Assembly (NCBI GenBank): GCA_036558305.1
Contig: DATBFX010000008.1
Span: forward strand, 17,675-81,674
Direction of reading: 5' to 3'
Length of the DNA: 64,000 nt
From: DATBFX01 sp036558305
Lineage (GTDB): Bacteria > Chloroflexota > Chloroflexia > Thermomicrobiales > UBA6265
The first letter of the stretch is position 1; the number at the start of each line of letters is the position of its first letter. Shown in pieces: positions 52,750 to 59,842 of the stretch. Made by a program: the position numbers and the translations under genes. The notes beneath the pieces are model-generated. The model was not told where the DNA came from. It saw only the letters and a program-made list of their open reading frames with translations, and made no database searches.

Positions 52750-53286
52750 GAGCAGCGCCTCACGCGAGCGCCGTTCACCGTGAGGGTGAGCGCTCAGATC
52801 GGCGACGGATGGTAGGGCAACCCGACTCACCATAACTTTCCGAATGATACCAGCCGGCAAACGCTCTATCAAGCCGAGCGAAACCGCGATGGCATCGGCA
52901 TTTTGGGGAAAACGAACCGCCGTCGGAAGATTCGAAGCCCCTGACGATCATCGCCGTACTCTTGGACGGACGAGACCGGGACGTGACGCGTCTGGCCCGT
53001 CCACCGGAACGACGGCGCTGGACAAACCGACAACCGTGGACGACCATGCGTGCGGGTGCCGGAGCCGACCGATTGCCCGCACGTTCGCTCGCGCGGCGAC
53101 GCTCGCCCATCCGACGCACCCAGTCCGGGCGCCATGGCGTTTCTCCTGCCGAGTCGAGAAGCAGGCAATTGCGGTCGACCTCACCGCATCTGCGACGAGG
53201 AGGACGACGCCCGGCGCGAGGACCTGCTTAGCGAGGTGCCCGCGACCGCGCGGCGGTCGGCTGCGACGGCGCGATTGGAGGGAGCG
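52750..53286. other. 537-base intergenic region
   Basis: This stretch lies between the HxlR regulator and the GerW gene, which are divergent. Open frames cross it on both strands but lack ribosome sites and recognisable sequence. I see no RNA or paired repeat. It must contain the promoters of both neighbours. Confidence 0.35.
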
Positions 53287-53673
53287 ATGGACCCCAAACA
53301 ACTGCTTGCACAGGCCCGCGACGTGATGACCGTCCGGCAGGTTTTCGGCGAGGCGATCGAACGGGACGGGGCGACCGTCATCCCCGTGGCAAAGGTGATG
53401 GGCGGCGGGGGAGGTGGCGAGGGCGGCCAGGGCGGCGGCCAGGCCGAGCCCAGCGGCGAGGGCAAGGCGGCAGGTGGTCCAGTCGGCGCCGGCGGCGGCT
53501 TCGGCTTCCGGGCGGTGCCGGCCGGCGTCTACGTGATCAAGGAGGGCAAGGTCTCCTGGGAGCCGGCCCTCGACCTCAACCGGGTGATCCTGGGCGGACA
53601 GATCGTCGGCGTGATCTGCATCCTGGTCGTCGGCGCGCTCGTGCGGATGTACCTCCGGCGCCGCGACGCATAG
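53287..53673 (+). CDS. GerW/YtfJ family protein
   Basis: The 128-residue protein matches the GerW (YtfJ) family: VRQVFGEAIERDGATVIPVA is the family core, followed by a Gly-rich segment (MGGGGGGEGG) and, after GFGFRAVPAGVYVI, a C-terminal membrane helix (VILGGQIVGVICILVVGALV). In Bacillus GerW is a spore-coat-region germination protein, but homologues occur in many non-sporulating bacteria with unknown roles. GGAGGGAG just before the ATG sets the start. No sporulation genes are nearby. Confidence 0.88.
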   Translation: MDPKQLLAQARDVMTVRQVFGEAIERDGATVIPVAKVMGGGGGGEGGQGGGQAEPSGEGKAAGGPVGAGGGFGFRAVPAGVYVIKEGKVSWEPALDLNRVILGGQIVGVICILVVGALVRMYLRRRDA

Positions 53674-53871
53674 GTTCCTTCACCCAATCGATCGATTGCC
53701 CAGTCGTTCCGTCCCCCGACTAGGGGTGTTCGGTGGGCTTCGGAGTACGGACCGGCCGCGCCCGCGGAAAAACGGGCTACCGTCGATTCCTGCCGTTCGG
53801 GGATGGTCCGCCCCGGCCGGACAGCCCATGCTGCGTCGGGGTCAGCACGGCGTCGTCGACGGAGGTCGGCC

Positions 53872-54048
53872 ATGGGCAAACTCATCGAAGCATTGACGAA
53901 ACGCGACGGCGAAGAACGCGGGCAAGGGCTCGTGGAGTACGCCCTCATCCTGGTCCTGATCTCGATCGTCTCGATCGGCGTTATGACGACGGTCGGCAGC
54001 CACGTCGTGGACCTGTTCACCACGGTGCGAGACGCCCTGCTGTCGTGA
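53872..54048 (+). CDS. Flp/Fap-type pilin
   Basis: The 58-residue protein has the Flp pilin layout: a short charged leader ending in GEERG, then QGLVEYALILVLISIVSIGV, in which the Gly-Gln boundary is the prepilin peptidase site and Glu at +4/+5 is conserved. The hydrophobic helix forms the pilus core. GGAGGTCGG before the ATG gives the start. No tad assembly genes (tadA, cpaB, prepilin peptidase) are in this window, so assembly proteins must be elsewhere. Confidence 0.92.
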   Translation: MGKLIEALTKRDGEERGQGLVEYALILVLISIVSIGVMTTVGSHVVDLFTTVRDALLS

Positions 54049-54177
54049 TACCGGGGCTGCTGCCGGGGTACGTTTGACGAACGCCATCGACCTCACAATC
54101 GCCGTGGGGATTGAGCGGCGCCGCGATGGTGGTCGCCAATCGGTCCCTCGATCGCCTGCATCGTCTCTCTCGAACAG

Positions 54178-54828
54178 TCACCGCTGCGCCCAGCGACGGG
54201 CTTGAGCCAGCGCCTCCGGCGTATTGACGCTGAAGAGCGACCGGAGTTCGGGATCGAACCGGCGCACCTCGGTCTCGTCGACGGTCTCGACAACCACCTC
54301 GTCGAAAAAGGCGACGGTTTGGAGGCGTCCGTCTCGCAGATTGCGCTCGATCGCGGGCAGGCACCCTTTGCCGTAGATCGCGTGCATCGTCTGGAAGACG
54401 ACGTCGCGCCCTTGCCGGCTGTCGCCGCGGAGGGTCGGCACGAGGACGTCGAAGTTTCTCGGCCTCTGCGCCATCCAACGCAGAAGATCGACGTTCACGA
54501 ACGGCATGTCGCAGGAGACGACCAGGCAGAAGTCGTGGCGGGCGTGCGCGATCGCCGAGGCGATCCCGCCGAGCGGACCGGTCTCCCCGTAAAGGTCGGG
54601 TCGGAGTGGCGCGCCCACTCCGGCGTACTGGGGGCGAGGCGGCGACACCAGGAACACGTCGTCGGAGAGGCGGTTCAGCGCCGAGGCGACGATGGCGGCC
54701 ATCGGCGGTCCCCCCGGTCGCAGCGTGAGCAGCGCCTTGTCGGTCCCCATCCGGCTGCTCCGGCCGCCGGCGAGGATGGCCGCGCTCAACGGCGCGACGG
54801 TCGGATGGTCCCGGTCAGACTCGACCAA
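54178..54828 (-). CDS. mobA: Molybdenum cofactor guanylyltransferase
   Basis: The 216-residue nucleotidyltransferase shows the MobA signature LAGGRSSRMGTDKALL near residue 18, then ETGPLGGIASAIAHA and CDMPFV. It joins GMP to molybdopterin for bis-MGD enzymes. It has a TTG start at 54828 with GGTGAG nearby. No molybdoenzyme genes adjoin it. It is divergent from the leader RNA and the SWIM gene. Confidence 0.88.
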   Translation of the reverse strand: MVESDRDHPTVAPLSAAILAGGRSSRMGTDKALLTLRPGGPPMAAIVASALNRLSDDVFLVSPPRPQYAGVGAPLRPDLYGETGPLGGIASAIAHARHDFCLVVSCDMPFVNVDLLRWMAQRPRNFDVLVPTLRGDSRQGRDVVFQTMHAIYGKGCLPAIERNLRDGRLQTVAFFDEVVVETVDETEVRRFDPELRSLFSVNTPEALAQARRWAQR

Positions 54829-54845
54829 CGTCGCTCACCCGATGA

Positions 54846-54875
54846 TTGGCAGCGTTGACGATCTGTTGATATACT
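54846..54875 (+). promoter_or_regulatory. Promoter of the SWIM-gene leader
   Basis: TTGGCA (54846-54851) and TATACT (54870-54875) are 18 bases apart. Transcription would begin near 54882, about 212 bases before the SWIM gene, which is long for this genome and leaves room for the leader described next. Confidence 0.5.
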
Positions 54876-54881
54876 GGCGGC

Positions 54882-55023
54882 CCAAGACTGGTACGTCGGT
54901 TTTCGTCGGCGGGTGGTGCGATGAGCGGAGACGGAGAGACAAGCCGTTGAATGGCTCGACCGCCAACCCGGACCTCCCGGACCAGCACCGGATGCGCGCG
55001 CATCTCGGTGCTGTTTTGTTGTT
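54882..55023 (+). ncRNA. Candidate regulatory leader or small RNA
   Basis: From the predicted start the RNA runs about 140 bases to an intrinsic terminator. A stem closes GGCGG (near 54911) with CCGCC (near 54960), enclosing a hairpin AGCC-GTTGAAT-GGCT. A GGTGC in the core could pair with the GCACC of the terminator's 5' arm, which would form an antiterminator. I cannot match it to a known riboswitch class. It may control the SWIM gene or be a free small RNA. Confidence 0.45.
54984..55023 (+). terminator. Intrinsic terminator before the SWIM gene
   Basis: AGCACCG (54984-54990) pairs with CGGTGCT (55006-55012), continued by the perfect 14-base palindrome GATGCGCGCGCATC, with one bulged T at 55005. 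It is followed by GTTTTGTTGTT. This is the clearest stem plus T-rich tail in the window. Confidence 0.75.
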
Positions 55024-55093
55024 GGGGGCGGCGCCCCGCTGAACCGCGTGCGTCCCGTCGATCGTCGTTCGGCCAGGGTGGAGGATTGGCGCG

Positions 55094-55369
55094 ATGAACT
55101 CGAGCATGATCGGCAAGATCGAAAAGGCCCACCGCTACGCGCGCGAACCGGAGCGCATCCGCTTCGACACCTTCGAGGCGACGTTCCGGGGCAGCCACGA
55201 CGACTACGTCGTCCGGTTGCGCGGCGAGGAGTGGAGTTGCAACTGCCACACCTTCTCTTCCCATGTCGTCGGCACGTGCAGCCACATCATGGCGATGCAG
55301 CAGTTGCTCGCCCCAATGCTGAGCGAAGAGGCGCGCTTCGCGACCGAGCAGGTCGCCCTTGCCAGCTAA
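55094..55369 (+). CDS. SWIM zinc-finger protein
   Basis: The 91-residue protein consists mostly of a SWIM domain, CxCx(n)CxH, seen as WSCNCHTFSSHVVGTCSHIMAM. SWIM modules bind DNA or proteins and occur in helicases and recombination factors; stand-alone versions are of unknown function. GGAGG nine bases before the ATG gives the start. It is preceded by a promoter, a structured leader and a terminator, so its expression is probably attenuated. A type C repeat arm follows 12 bases after the stop. Confidence 0.85.
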   Translation: MNSSMIGKIEKAHRYAREPERIRFDTFEATFRGSHDDYVVRLRGEEWSCNCHTFSSHVVGTCSHIMAMQQLLAPMLSEEARFATEQVALAS

Positions 55370-55380
55370 CCAGAGTCGTA

Positions 55381-55447
55381 AGTCGTTAGTCGTCAGTCGC
55401 TAGACGAGCACGACGTTTTGCCCACTAACGACTGACGACTAACGACT
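55381..55447. repeat. Palindromic element type C, copy without octamers
   Basis: Left arm 55381-55403 (GTCGTTAG/GTCGTCAG units) pairs with the right arm 55425-55447 with one mismatch around a 21-base loop. The right arm supplies the TAG stop (55446-55448 on the minus strand) of the small gene downstream of the c-di-AMP receptor, and the left arm lies 12 bases after the SWIM stop. Confidence 0.9.
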
Positions 55448-55727
55448 AATTCGGGCCGAACTCCGCGAGCCGTTCCCGCCGGTTCGCGGAGTTTGCTTCA
55501 AGCGGCAGGGTCAGGACCATTCCGTTCGGCAATACTTCGCGCGGGTCGAAGATGCCGCCCAGCGTGAGCTCGCGGACGATCGCGGTGCGCGGACGCGCGG
55601 CCGATTCCGGCAGGACGTCGAACAGGCGCATCGTCAACAGCGTCGAGGCGCCCACCGCCCGGAGCGTTTTGAGCGCGCGGGCGCGTACGTCGAGAAGTGC
55701 GCTTGGGACATCGATACGCCGCTTCAT
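55446..55727 (-). CDS. Small protein coupled to the c-di-AMP receptor
   Basis: The 93-residue protein (KRRIDVPSALLDVRARALKT start, then a strand-rich half ending GMVLTLPLEA) has no family I know. GAAGGTG lies five bases before the ATG, and the ATG overlaps the stop of the c-di-AMP receptor gene as ATGA, showing translational coupling. It has no membrane segment or signal peptide. Its stop codon comes from the repeat element. A partner role for the receptor is an inference from coupling only. Confidence 0.65.
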   Translation of the reverse strand: MKRRIDVPSALLDVRARALKTLRAVGASTLLTMRLFDVLPESAARPRTAIVRELTLGGIFDPREVLPNGMVLTLPLEANSANRRERLAEFGPN

Positions 55728-56065
55728 GCTGCACCTTCGCCGATTCGTTCGAACCGGCTGACGTTGGTCACGAAGATGACGGCGCCGCCGATCGACACCT
55801 CGGCGATCCCCGCGGGATTCCACTCGGCGAGATCGCCCGCGACGGCCTCCGGCACCCGTTGGACGCGCGTCTGGCACGAGGCGCGGATCAGGCGAACGCA
55901 CGACTCGACCTGGTCGTCTCCGATACCCAGCAGCACCGTGGTGTTGCCGGTGCGCAGGAAGCCGCCGGTGCTGCCGATGCGGGTTGCGCGTAATCCGGCC
56001 CCGGCAATGGCGCGCAAGAGCCGGTCGCAGTCATAATCTTGGACAATGGCGACGATCAACTTCAT
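55724..56065 (-). CDS. darA: Cyclic-di-AMP receptor (DarA/PstA, PII-like)
   Basis: The 113-residue PII-like protein shows the family core AIVQDYDCDRLL, IGSTGGFLRTGNTTVLLGI and GGAVIFVTNVSRFER. Proteins of this group bind c-di-AMP as trimers and signal osmotic or cell-wall state. The ATG at 56065 has no strong ribosome site but an extended -10 promoter lies about 50 bases upstream. It is followed, with a 4-base overlap, by a 93-residue gene. It is divergent from the creatininase-aconitase X operon. Confidence 0.9.
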   Translation of the reverse strand: MKLIVAIVQDYDCDRLLRAIAGAGLRATRIGSTGGFLRTGNTTVLLGIGDDQVESCVRLIRASCQTRVQRVPEAVAGDLAEWNPAGIAEVSIGGAVIFVTNVSRFERIGEGAA

Positions 56066-56117
56066 CGGGAGCGTGACCGCCCTTTGCGGCGCATAGGAAC
56101 GCCGTTCTTGACGAGCC

Positions 56118-56129
56118 GTTATAGCACAC
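56118..56129 (-). promoter_or_regulatory. Extended -10 promoter of the c-di-AMP receptor gene
   Basis: On the minus strand GTGTGCTATAAC contains TGC plus TATAAC, an extended -10 box, with no good -35. The start would be about 47 bases before the receptor ATG. The GTGTGCTATA core is shared with the VOC gene promoter. Confidence 0.4.
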
Positions 56130-56189
56130 GGTGCCTGCTTGATCCGGCGAAGCTCGGTTGAGGCAGCGACGAACGCGGGTTCGACGACG

Positions 56190-56957
56190 ATGCCTTTCCT
56201 CATGTCCGATCTCACCTGGGTCGAGGCGCGCGATGTCCTCACCGCCGGCTGCGTCGTCCTCCTTCCGGTCGGGGCGATCGAAGCGCACGGACCGCATCTG
56301 CCATTAGACACCGACGTCGTCATCGCTACCGAAGCCGCCTGCCGGGCCGCGGCGCGGTTTCGCGACCGCGGGGTGAGCGCGATCGTCGCTCCACCGATCG
56401 CCTACGGAGTCAGTTACGTCGGGGCGCCCTTCGCCGGCACCGTGCCGGCACCCTCGTCGGTCGTCTCGGCGCTCGTCGAGGCGGTGATCGTCGGGCTCGC
56501 CGCGTTTGGGCCGACCCGCTTCGCCGTGGTCAACGCCCACCTGGAACCGGCCCACGTCGAAGCCGTTCGCCAGGGCGTGCGGCGTGCGGTCGCGAATACC
56601 GGTGTCAGGATCGCCTTCCCCGACAAACGCGAACCGCGATGGGCAAGCACGCTCTCCGACGAGTTTCGCCGGGGTTCGCGGCACGCCGGTGCCTACGAGA
56701 CGTCGTTGATGCTCGCCGCCGCGCCGGAAAGGGTCAGAACCGAACTCCTGTCGTCGCTGCCGCCGGTGCTGGTGGATCTGCCGGGTCGGTTGCGCGAGGG
56801 GGCGCGGACCTTTGCCGAAGCGGGGGGGACGGAGGCGTACTTCGGGAATCCGGCCACGGCGAGCGCGAACGAAGGCGAGCGCCTCTTCGCCGCGCTTGTC
56901 GCGATGATCGTCACCGCGCTCGAGGAACTCGACGTCGCCCCGGACTACCTGCCATGA
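56190..56957 (+). CDS. Creatininase family amidohydrolase
   Basis: The 255-residue protein has the creatininase fold core GAIEAHGPHLPLDTD, which supplies Glu, His and Asp metal ligands, and HAGAYETSL, with the conserved Glu. The usual NGHGGN is replaced by NAHLEP, marking a subgroup. Family members open cyclic amides (creatinine, formamides, MftE peptide). The start is uncertain; the ATG at 56190 (MPFLMSDLTW) is used, and MSDL at 56202 is also possible. Its stop overlaps the aconitase X ATG (ATGA). Confidence 0.8.
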   Translation: MPFLMSDLTWVEARDVLTAGCVVLLPVGAIEAHGPHLPLDTDVVIATEAACRAAARFRDRGVSAIVAPPIAYGVSYVGAPFAGTVPAPSSVVSALVEAVIVGLAAFGPTRFAVVNAHLEPAHVEAVRQGVRRAVANTGVRIAFPDKREPRWASTLSDEFRRGSRHAGAYETSLMLAAAPERVRTELLSSLPPVLVDLPGRLREGARTFAEAGGTEAYFGNPATASANEGERLFAALVAMIVTALEELDVAPDYLP

Positions 56958-58252
56958 CTCCCTCACCCATCGGTCTCGCGCAACCGAATGGCCTCTCTCT
57001 GACCGCGGAAGAGCAGGCGATGCTCGCCGGCGAGCTCGGCGAGGCGACGCGGTTGGCGATGCGGATCCTGACCCGGATGGCTCCGCTCTACGGCGCGACC
57101 GCGCTGCTGCCGGTCACGCGGGCCCACATCGACGGCTGTATCTACGAGGGGGATGCGGGGTTGGAGTTCGCCGAACGGCTCGCATCGCTCGGCGGTCGGG
57201 TCCGGGTGCCAACCTCGCTCAACGTCGTGTCGCTCGATCATCGCCATTGGAGACAACTCGGTTTGACGGATGCCTACGCCGAAAAGGCGCGCCGTTTGGG
57301 TCGGGCCTACCTCGACATGGGGGCCTCGCCGACGTTCACCTGCGCTCCGTACCAGACGGCGGCGGCACCGTCCTTCGGCGAGCAGATCGCCTGGTCCGAG
57401 TCGAACGCCGTCGCGTTCGCCAACTCGGTGATCGGTGCCCGGAGTAATCGGTACGGCGACTACCTCGACATCTCGTGCGCGTTGACGGCTCGCGTCCCGG
57501 CCGCCGGTTTGCACCTGAGCGAGAACCGCCTGGGGCAGATCCTGGTCCGGCTCCGCGACGTCCCCATGGCCGTGATGATCCGCGACGATTTCTATCCGGT
57601 TCTCGGCTACCTGCTCGGCACCCTGGTCGACGACGAGATCGCGGTCGTCGAAGGGCTCGCCGCCCGTCCGTCCGACGACCAACTCAAGGCGCTGGCTGCG
57701 GCGGCGGCCACCTCGGGGTCGGTCGCCCTCTTCCATCTCGTCGGTATCACCCCCGAGGCACCGACCGCGGCAGATGCGTTCGGCGGCCGGGCGCCGTTGC
57801 GCGTAGTGGAGGTCCGGCTCGACGATCTGCGCCGCGCCCGCCGCGAACTTTCGACGGCGACCGACGACATCGTCGATCTCGTCGCCTTCGGCAGTCCCCA
57901 TAGCAGCCTGGCCGAATGCCGGCGGCTTGCCGAGTTGATGAGGGGCCGCCGTGCGGCGTCCGGCATCGACGTCTTCATCACCACCAGTCGAGCCGTTCGC
58001 GACCTCTTGGAGCGGAGCGGCGAACTCGACACGCTGCTCGGATTCGGGGCGAAGGTGACGGCCGACACCTGTGTCGTCGTCGCCCCGCTGGTCCGGAGCG
58101 GCGCCCGGGTGATGATGACGAACTCGGGCAAGTACGCCCATTACGCGCCCGGCTTGCTCGGCGTGGAGACCGTCTTCGCCGCCACCGAAGACTGCGTCGC
58201 CTCGGCGGAAGCGGGACGCGTCGTCGTCGAGGACGGGCCGTGGGGCGCGTAA
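56954..58252 (+). CDS. Aconitase X, catalytic (large) part
   Basis: The 432-residue protein matches the aconitase X/DUF521 catalytic domain, including YLDMGASPTFTCAPYQT, where the Cys could be an Fe-S ligand, NSVIGARSNRYGDYLDI and TNSGKYAHYAPG. Known aconitase X enzymes dehydrate cis-3-hydroxyproline or phosphomevalonate. The ATG is coupled to the creatininase gene by a 4-base overlap, and its stop overlaps the small subunit start by 13 bases. This forms a three-gene operon. Confidence 0.9.
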   Translation: MTPSPIGLAQPNGLSLTAEEQAMLAGELGEATRLAMRILTRMAPLYGATALLPVTRAHIDGCIYEGDAGLEFAERLASLGGRVRVPTSLNVVSLDHRHWRQLGLTDAYAEKARRLGRAYLDMGASPTFTCAPYQTAAAPSFGEQIAWSESNAVAFANSVIGARSNRYGDYLDISCALTARVPAAGLHLSENRLGQILVRLRDVPMAVMIRDDFYPVLGYLLGTLVDDEIAVVEGLAARPSDDQLKALAAAAATSGSVALFHLVGITPEAPTAADAFGGRAPLRVVEVRLDDLRRARRELSTATDDIVDLVAFGSPHSSLAECRRLAELMRGRRAASGIDVFITTSRAVRDLLERSGELDTLLGFGAKVTADTCVVVAPLVRSGARVMMTNSGKYAHYAPGLLGVETVFAATEDCVASAEAGRVVVEDGPWGA

Positions 58253-58692
58253 TCGAGGCGACGGTGATCGTCGCCGGAGCGGCGTCGGGGATCGCCGTGA
58301 CCACCGACGAACCGATCAGCTTTTGGGGCGGTCTCGATCCGGACACCGGGGAGATCATCGACCGCCGGCATCCGCTCAGCGGACGCAACGTCGCCGGGCG
58401 GGTCCTCGTCCTGCCGCACGGCCGCGGCTCGTGCTCGGCCAGTGGGGTGTTCCTGGAAGCCATCCGCAATCGCACCGCACCGGCGGCGGTGATCGTTGCG
58501 CGCGTCGATCCGATCATCGGGCTCGGTGCCATCCTGGGAGAGGAGTTGTACGGGCGTACCGTGCCGGTGGTGCTCGTCTCTCCGGAAGAGCACGAGTCGA
58601 TCGCCGACGGCGATCGCGTCGAGATTATGCGGGAAGGCCGCGTCGTGATCTCGCCCGGTCTCCGAAGTCCCGAATCACGCGGCGGACGCTGA
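58240..58692 (+). CDS. Aconitase X, small (swivel) subunit
   Basis: The 150-residue protein is the DUF126-type swivel domain that completes aconitase X. Landmarks are SGRNVAGRVLVLPHGRGS with a Cys in GSCSASG and VDPIIGLGAILGEELYG. The GTG at 58240 with GAGG upstream is the start, lying 13 bases inside the large subunit gene. Its 3' end overlaps the convergent nagZ gene by 68 bases. Together with the large subunit it should form one hydro-lyase. Confidence 0.88.
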   Translation: MGRVIEATVIVAGAASGIAVTTDEPISFWGGLDPDTGEIIDRRHPLSGRNVAGRVLVLPHGRGSCSASGVFLEAIRNRTAPAAVIVARVDPIIGLGAILGEELYGRTVPVVLVSPEEHESIADGDRVEIMREGRVVISPGLRSPESRGGR

Positions 58693-59836
58693 CCGCGTCT
58701 TCATGGCTTTGGCCCACGCCGAGATCGGCGAGGGCGCGACGGTGGTCGGCGCCGCCGATCCTGTCGAGGTCGTCTCCCGTTGGCGGCCCGAGGGCATGCC
58801 GGGTCTTGAGCTCGACGATGCGGCGGAACGATTCGTCGATGGGTTCGGGCGAAAGGCGGCCGACGCGGACGGCTTCGCGCAGGGCGGAGACGATCGACTC
58901 GACGACGTCGGACCGGCGCAGCGACGGTCGCTTGCGCACGCAGAGCACCAGATCGGCACCGGCCTCGATCGCGCAGACGGCCGCTTCGGCCGGGGGGACG
59001 AGCCTGGCGATACCGGCCATCTCTAAATCGTCGGTGACGATGAGCCCTGGGAATCCCAGGTCGCGGCGCAGCAGGTCGTCAAGGGTGGGTCGGGAGAGCG
59101 TCGCGGGAGTGCCCGCCGGGTCGAGCGCGGGATAGGTCACGTGCGCGGTGAGGATGAGGTCGATGCCGTCGACGATGGCACGTTGAAACGGCGGCAGTTC
59201 CACCTCGGCCAGAGCGGCCCGGTCCTTCGCAACCGTGGGAAGGGACCGGTGCGAGTCCTGGGTCGTGCTGCCGTGTCCGGGGAAATGCTTGGCGGTGGCC
59301 AGGACGCCGGCGTCCCGCAGACCCCGGATGAAGGGAATGGCGGCTGCCGCGACCGCCTGCGGGGTCGACCCGAACGACCGGCCGCGGCGGCCGATGACCG
59401 GGTTGTTCGGGTTGTCGGCGACGTCAAGGACGGGGGCGAAGGCGACGTTGACGCCGACCGCGTGCATCTCTTCCCCGGCCGCTCGGGCATAGCGCCGGAT
59501 CGCCTCGGGCGACCGGCAGGCGCCGACGGCCGCCGCGCTCGGTAGACCCAGAAAACCGGCTGCCGTGTTGAGACGTTGGACCTGTCCTCCCTCCTGGTCG
59601 GTCGCGATCAGCAGGGGGAGACCGTGGGCGGCGAGCGCGAGTTCTTGCAGGTCGCGCGTCAGCGCCAGAACCTGGGCCGGCGACTCGACGTTGCGGCCCA
59701 TCAGGATCACGTTGCCGACGTGGAGATCGCGAATCAGGTGCCGGGCATCGGCGGCGACGGTCGGGCCGGGGATACCCGCCATGACGAGTTGACCGATCTT
59801 GACCTCGATGGGCGTGTCCACCGGTCCCGCCTTCAT
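58625..59836 (-). CDS. nagZ: Beta-N-acetylhexosaminidase of GH3 type
   Basis: The 403-residue GH3 enzyme shows the family motif KHFPGHGSTTQDSH (183-196), in which the Asp-His pair assists catalysis, and the nucleophile Asp in LIVTDDLEM. It probably cleaves N-acetylglucosamine from muropeptides in the cytosol. The ATG at 59836 follows an AGGG-type site; a TTG just before is the alternative. It starts 7 bases after the leuB stop. Its 3' end overlaps the aconitase X small subunit gene by 68 bases on the other strand. Confidence 0.9.
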   Translation of the reverse strand: MKAGPVDTPIEVKIGQLVMAGIPGPTVAADARHLIRDLHVGNVILMGRNVESPAQVLALTRDLQELALAAHGLPLLIATDQEGGQVQRLNTAAGFLGLPSAAAVGACRSPEAIRRYARAAGEEMHAVGVNVAFAPVLDVADNPNNPVIGRRGRSFGSTPQAVAAAAIPFIRGLRDAGVLATAKHFPGHGSTTQDSHRSLPTVAKDRAALAEVELPPFQRAIVDGIDLILTAHVTYPALDPAGTPATLSRPTLDDLLRRDLGFPGLIVTDDLEMAGIARLVPPAEAAVCAIEAGADLVLCVRKRPSLRRSDVVESIVSALREAVRVGRLSPEPIDESFRRIVELKTRHALGPPTGDDLDRIGGADHRRALADLGVGQSHEDAVSVRRVIRDFGDRARSRRGLPA

Positions 59837-59842
59837 CAAACC

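Noticed and set aside
52927..52946. A tRNA-like T-loop sequence (TTCGAATC on the minus strand)
   Set aside because: The flanking bases do not form the T-stem and no anticodon or acceptor arms are present.
54882..55023. Assignment of the leader RNA to a named riboswitch (TPP, SAM, cobalamin, c-di-GMP, Moco, T-box)
   Set aside because: I compared the conserved cores I know and none matched, so the class is left open.
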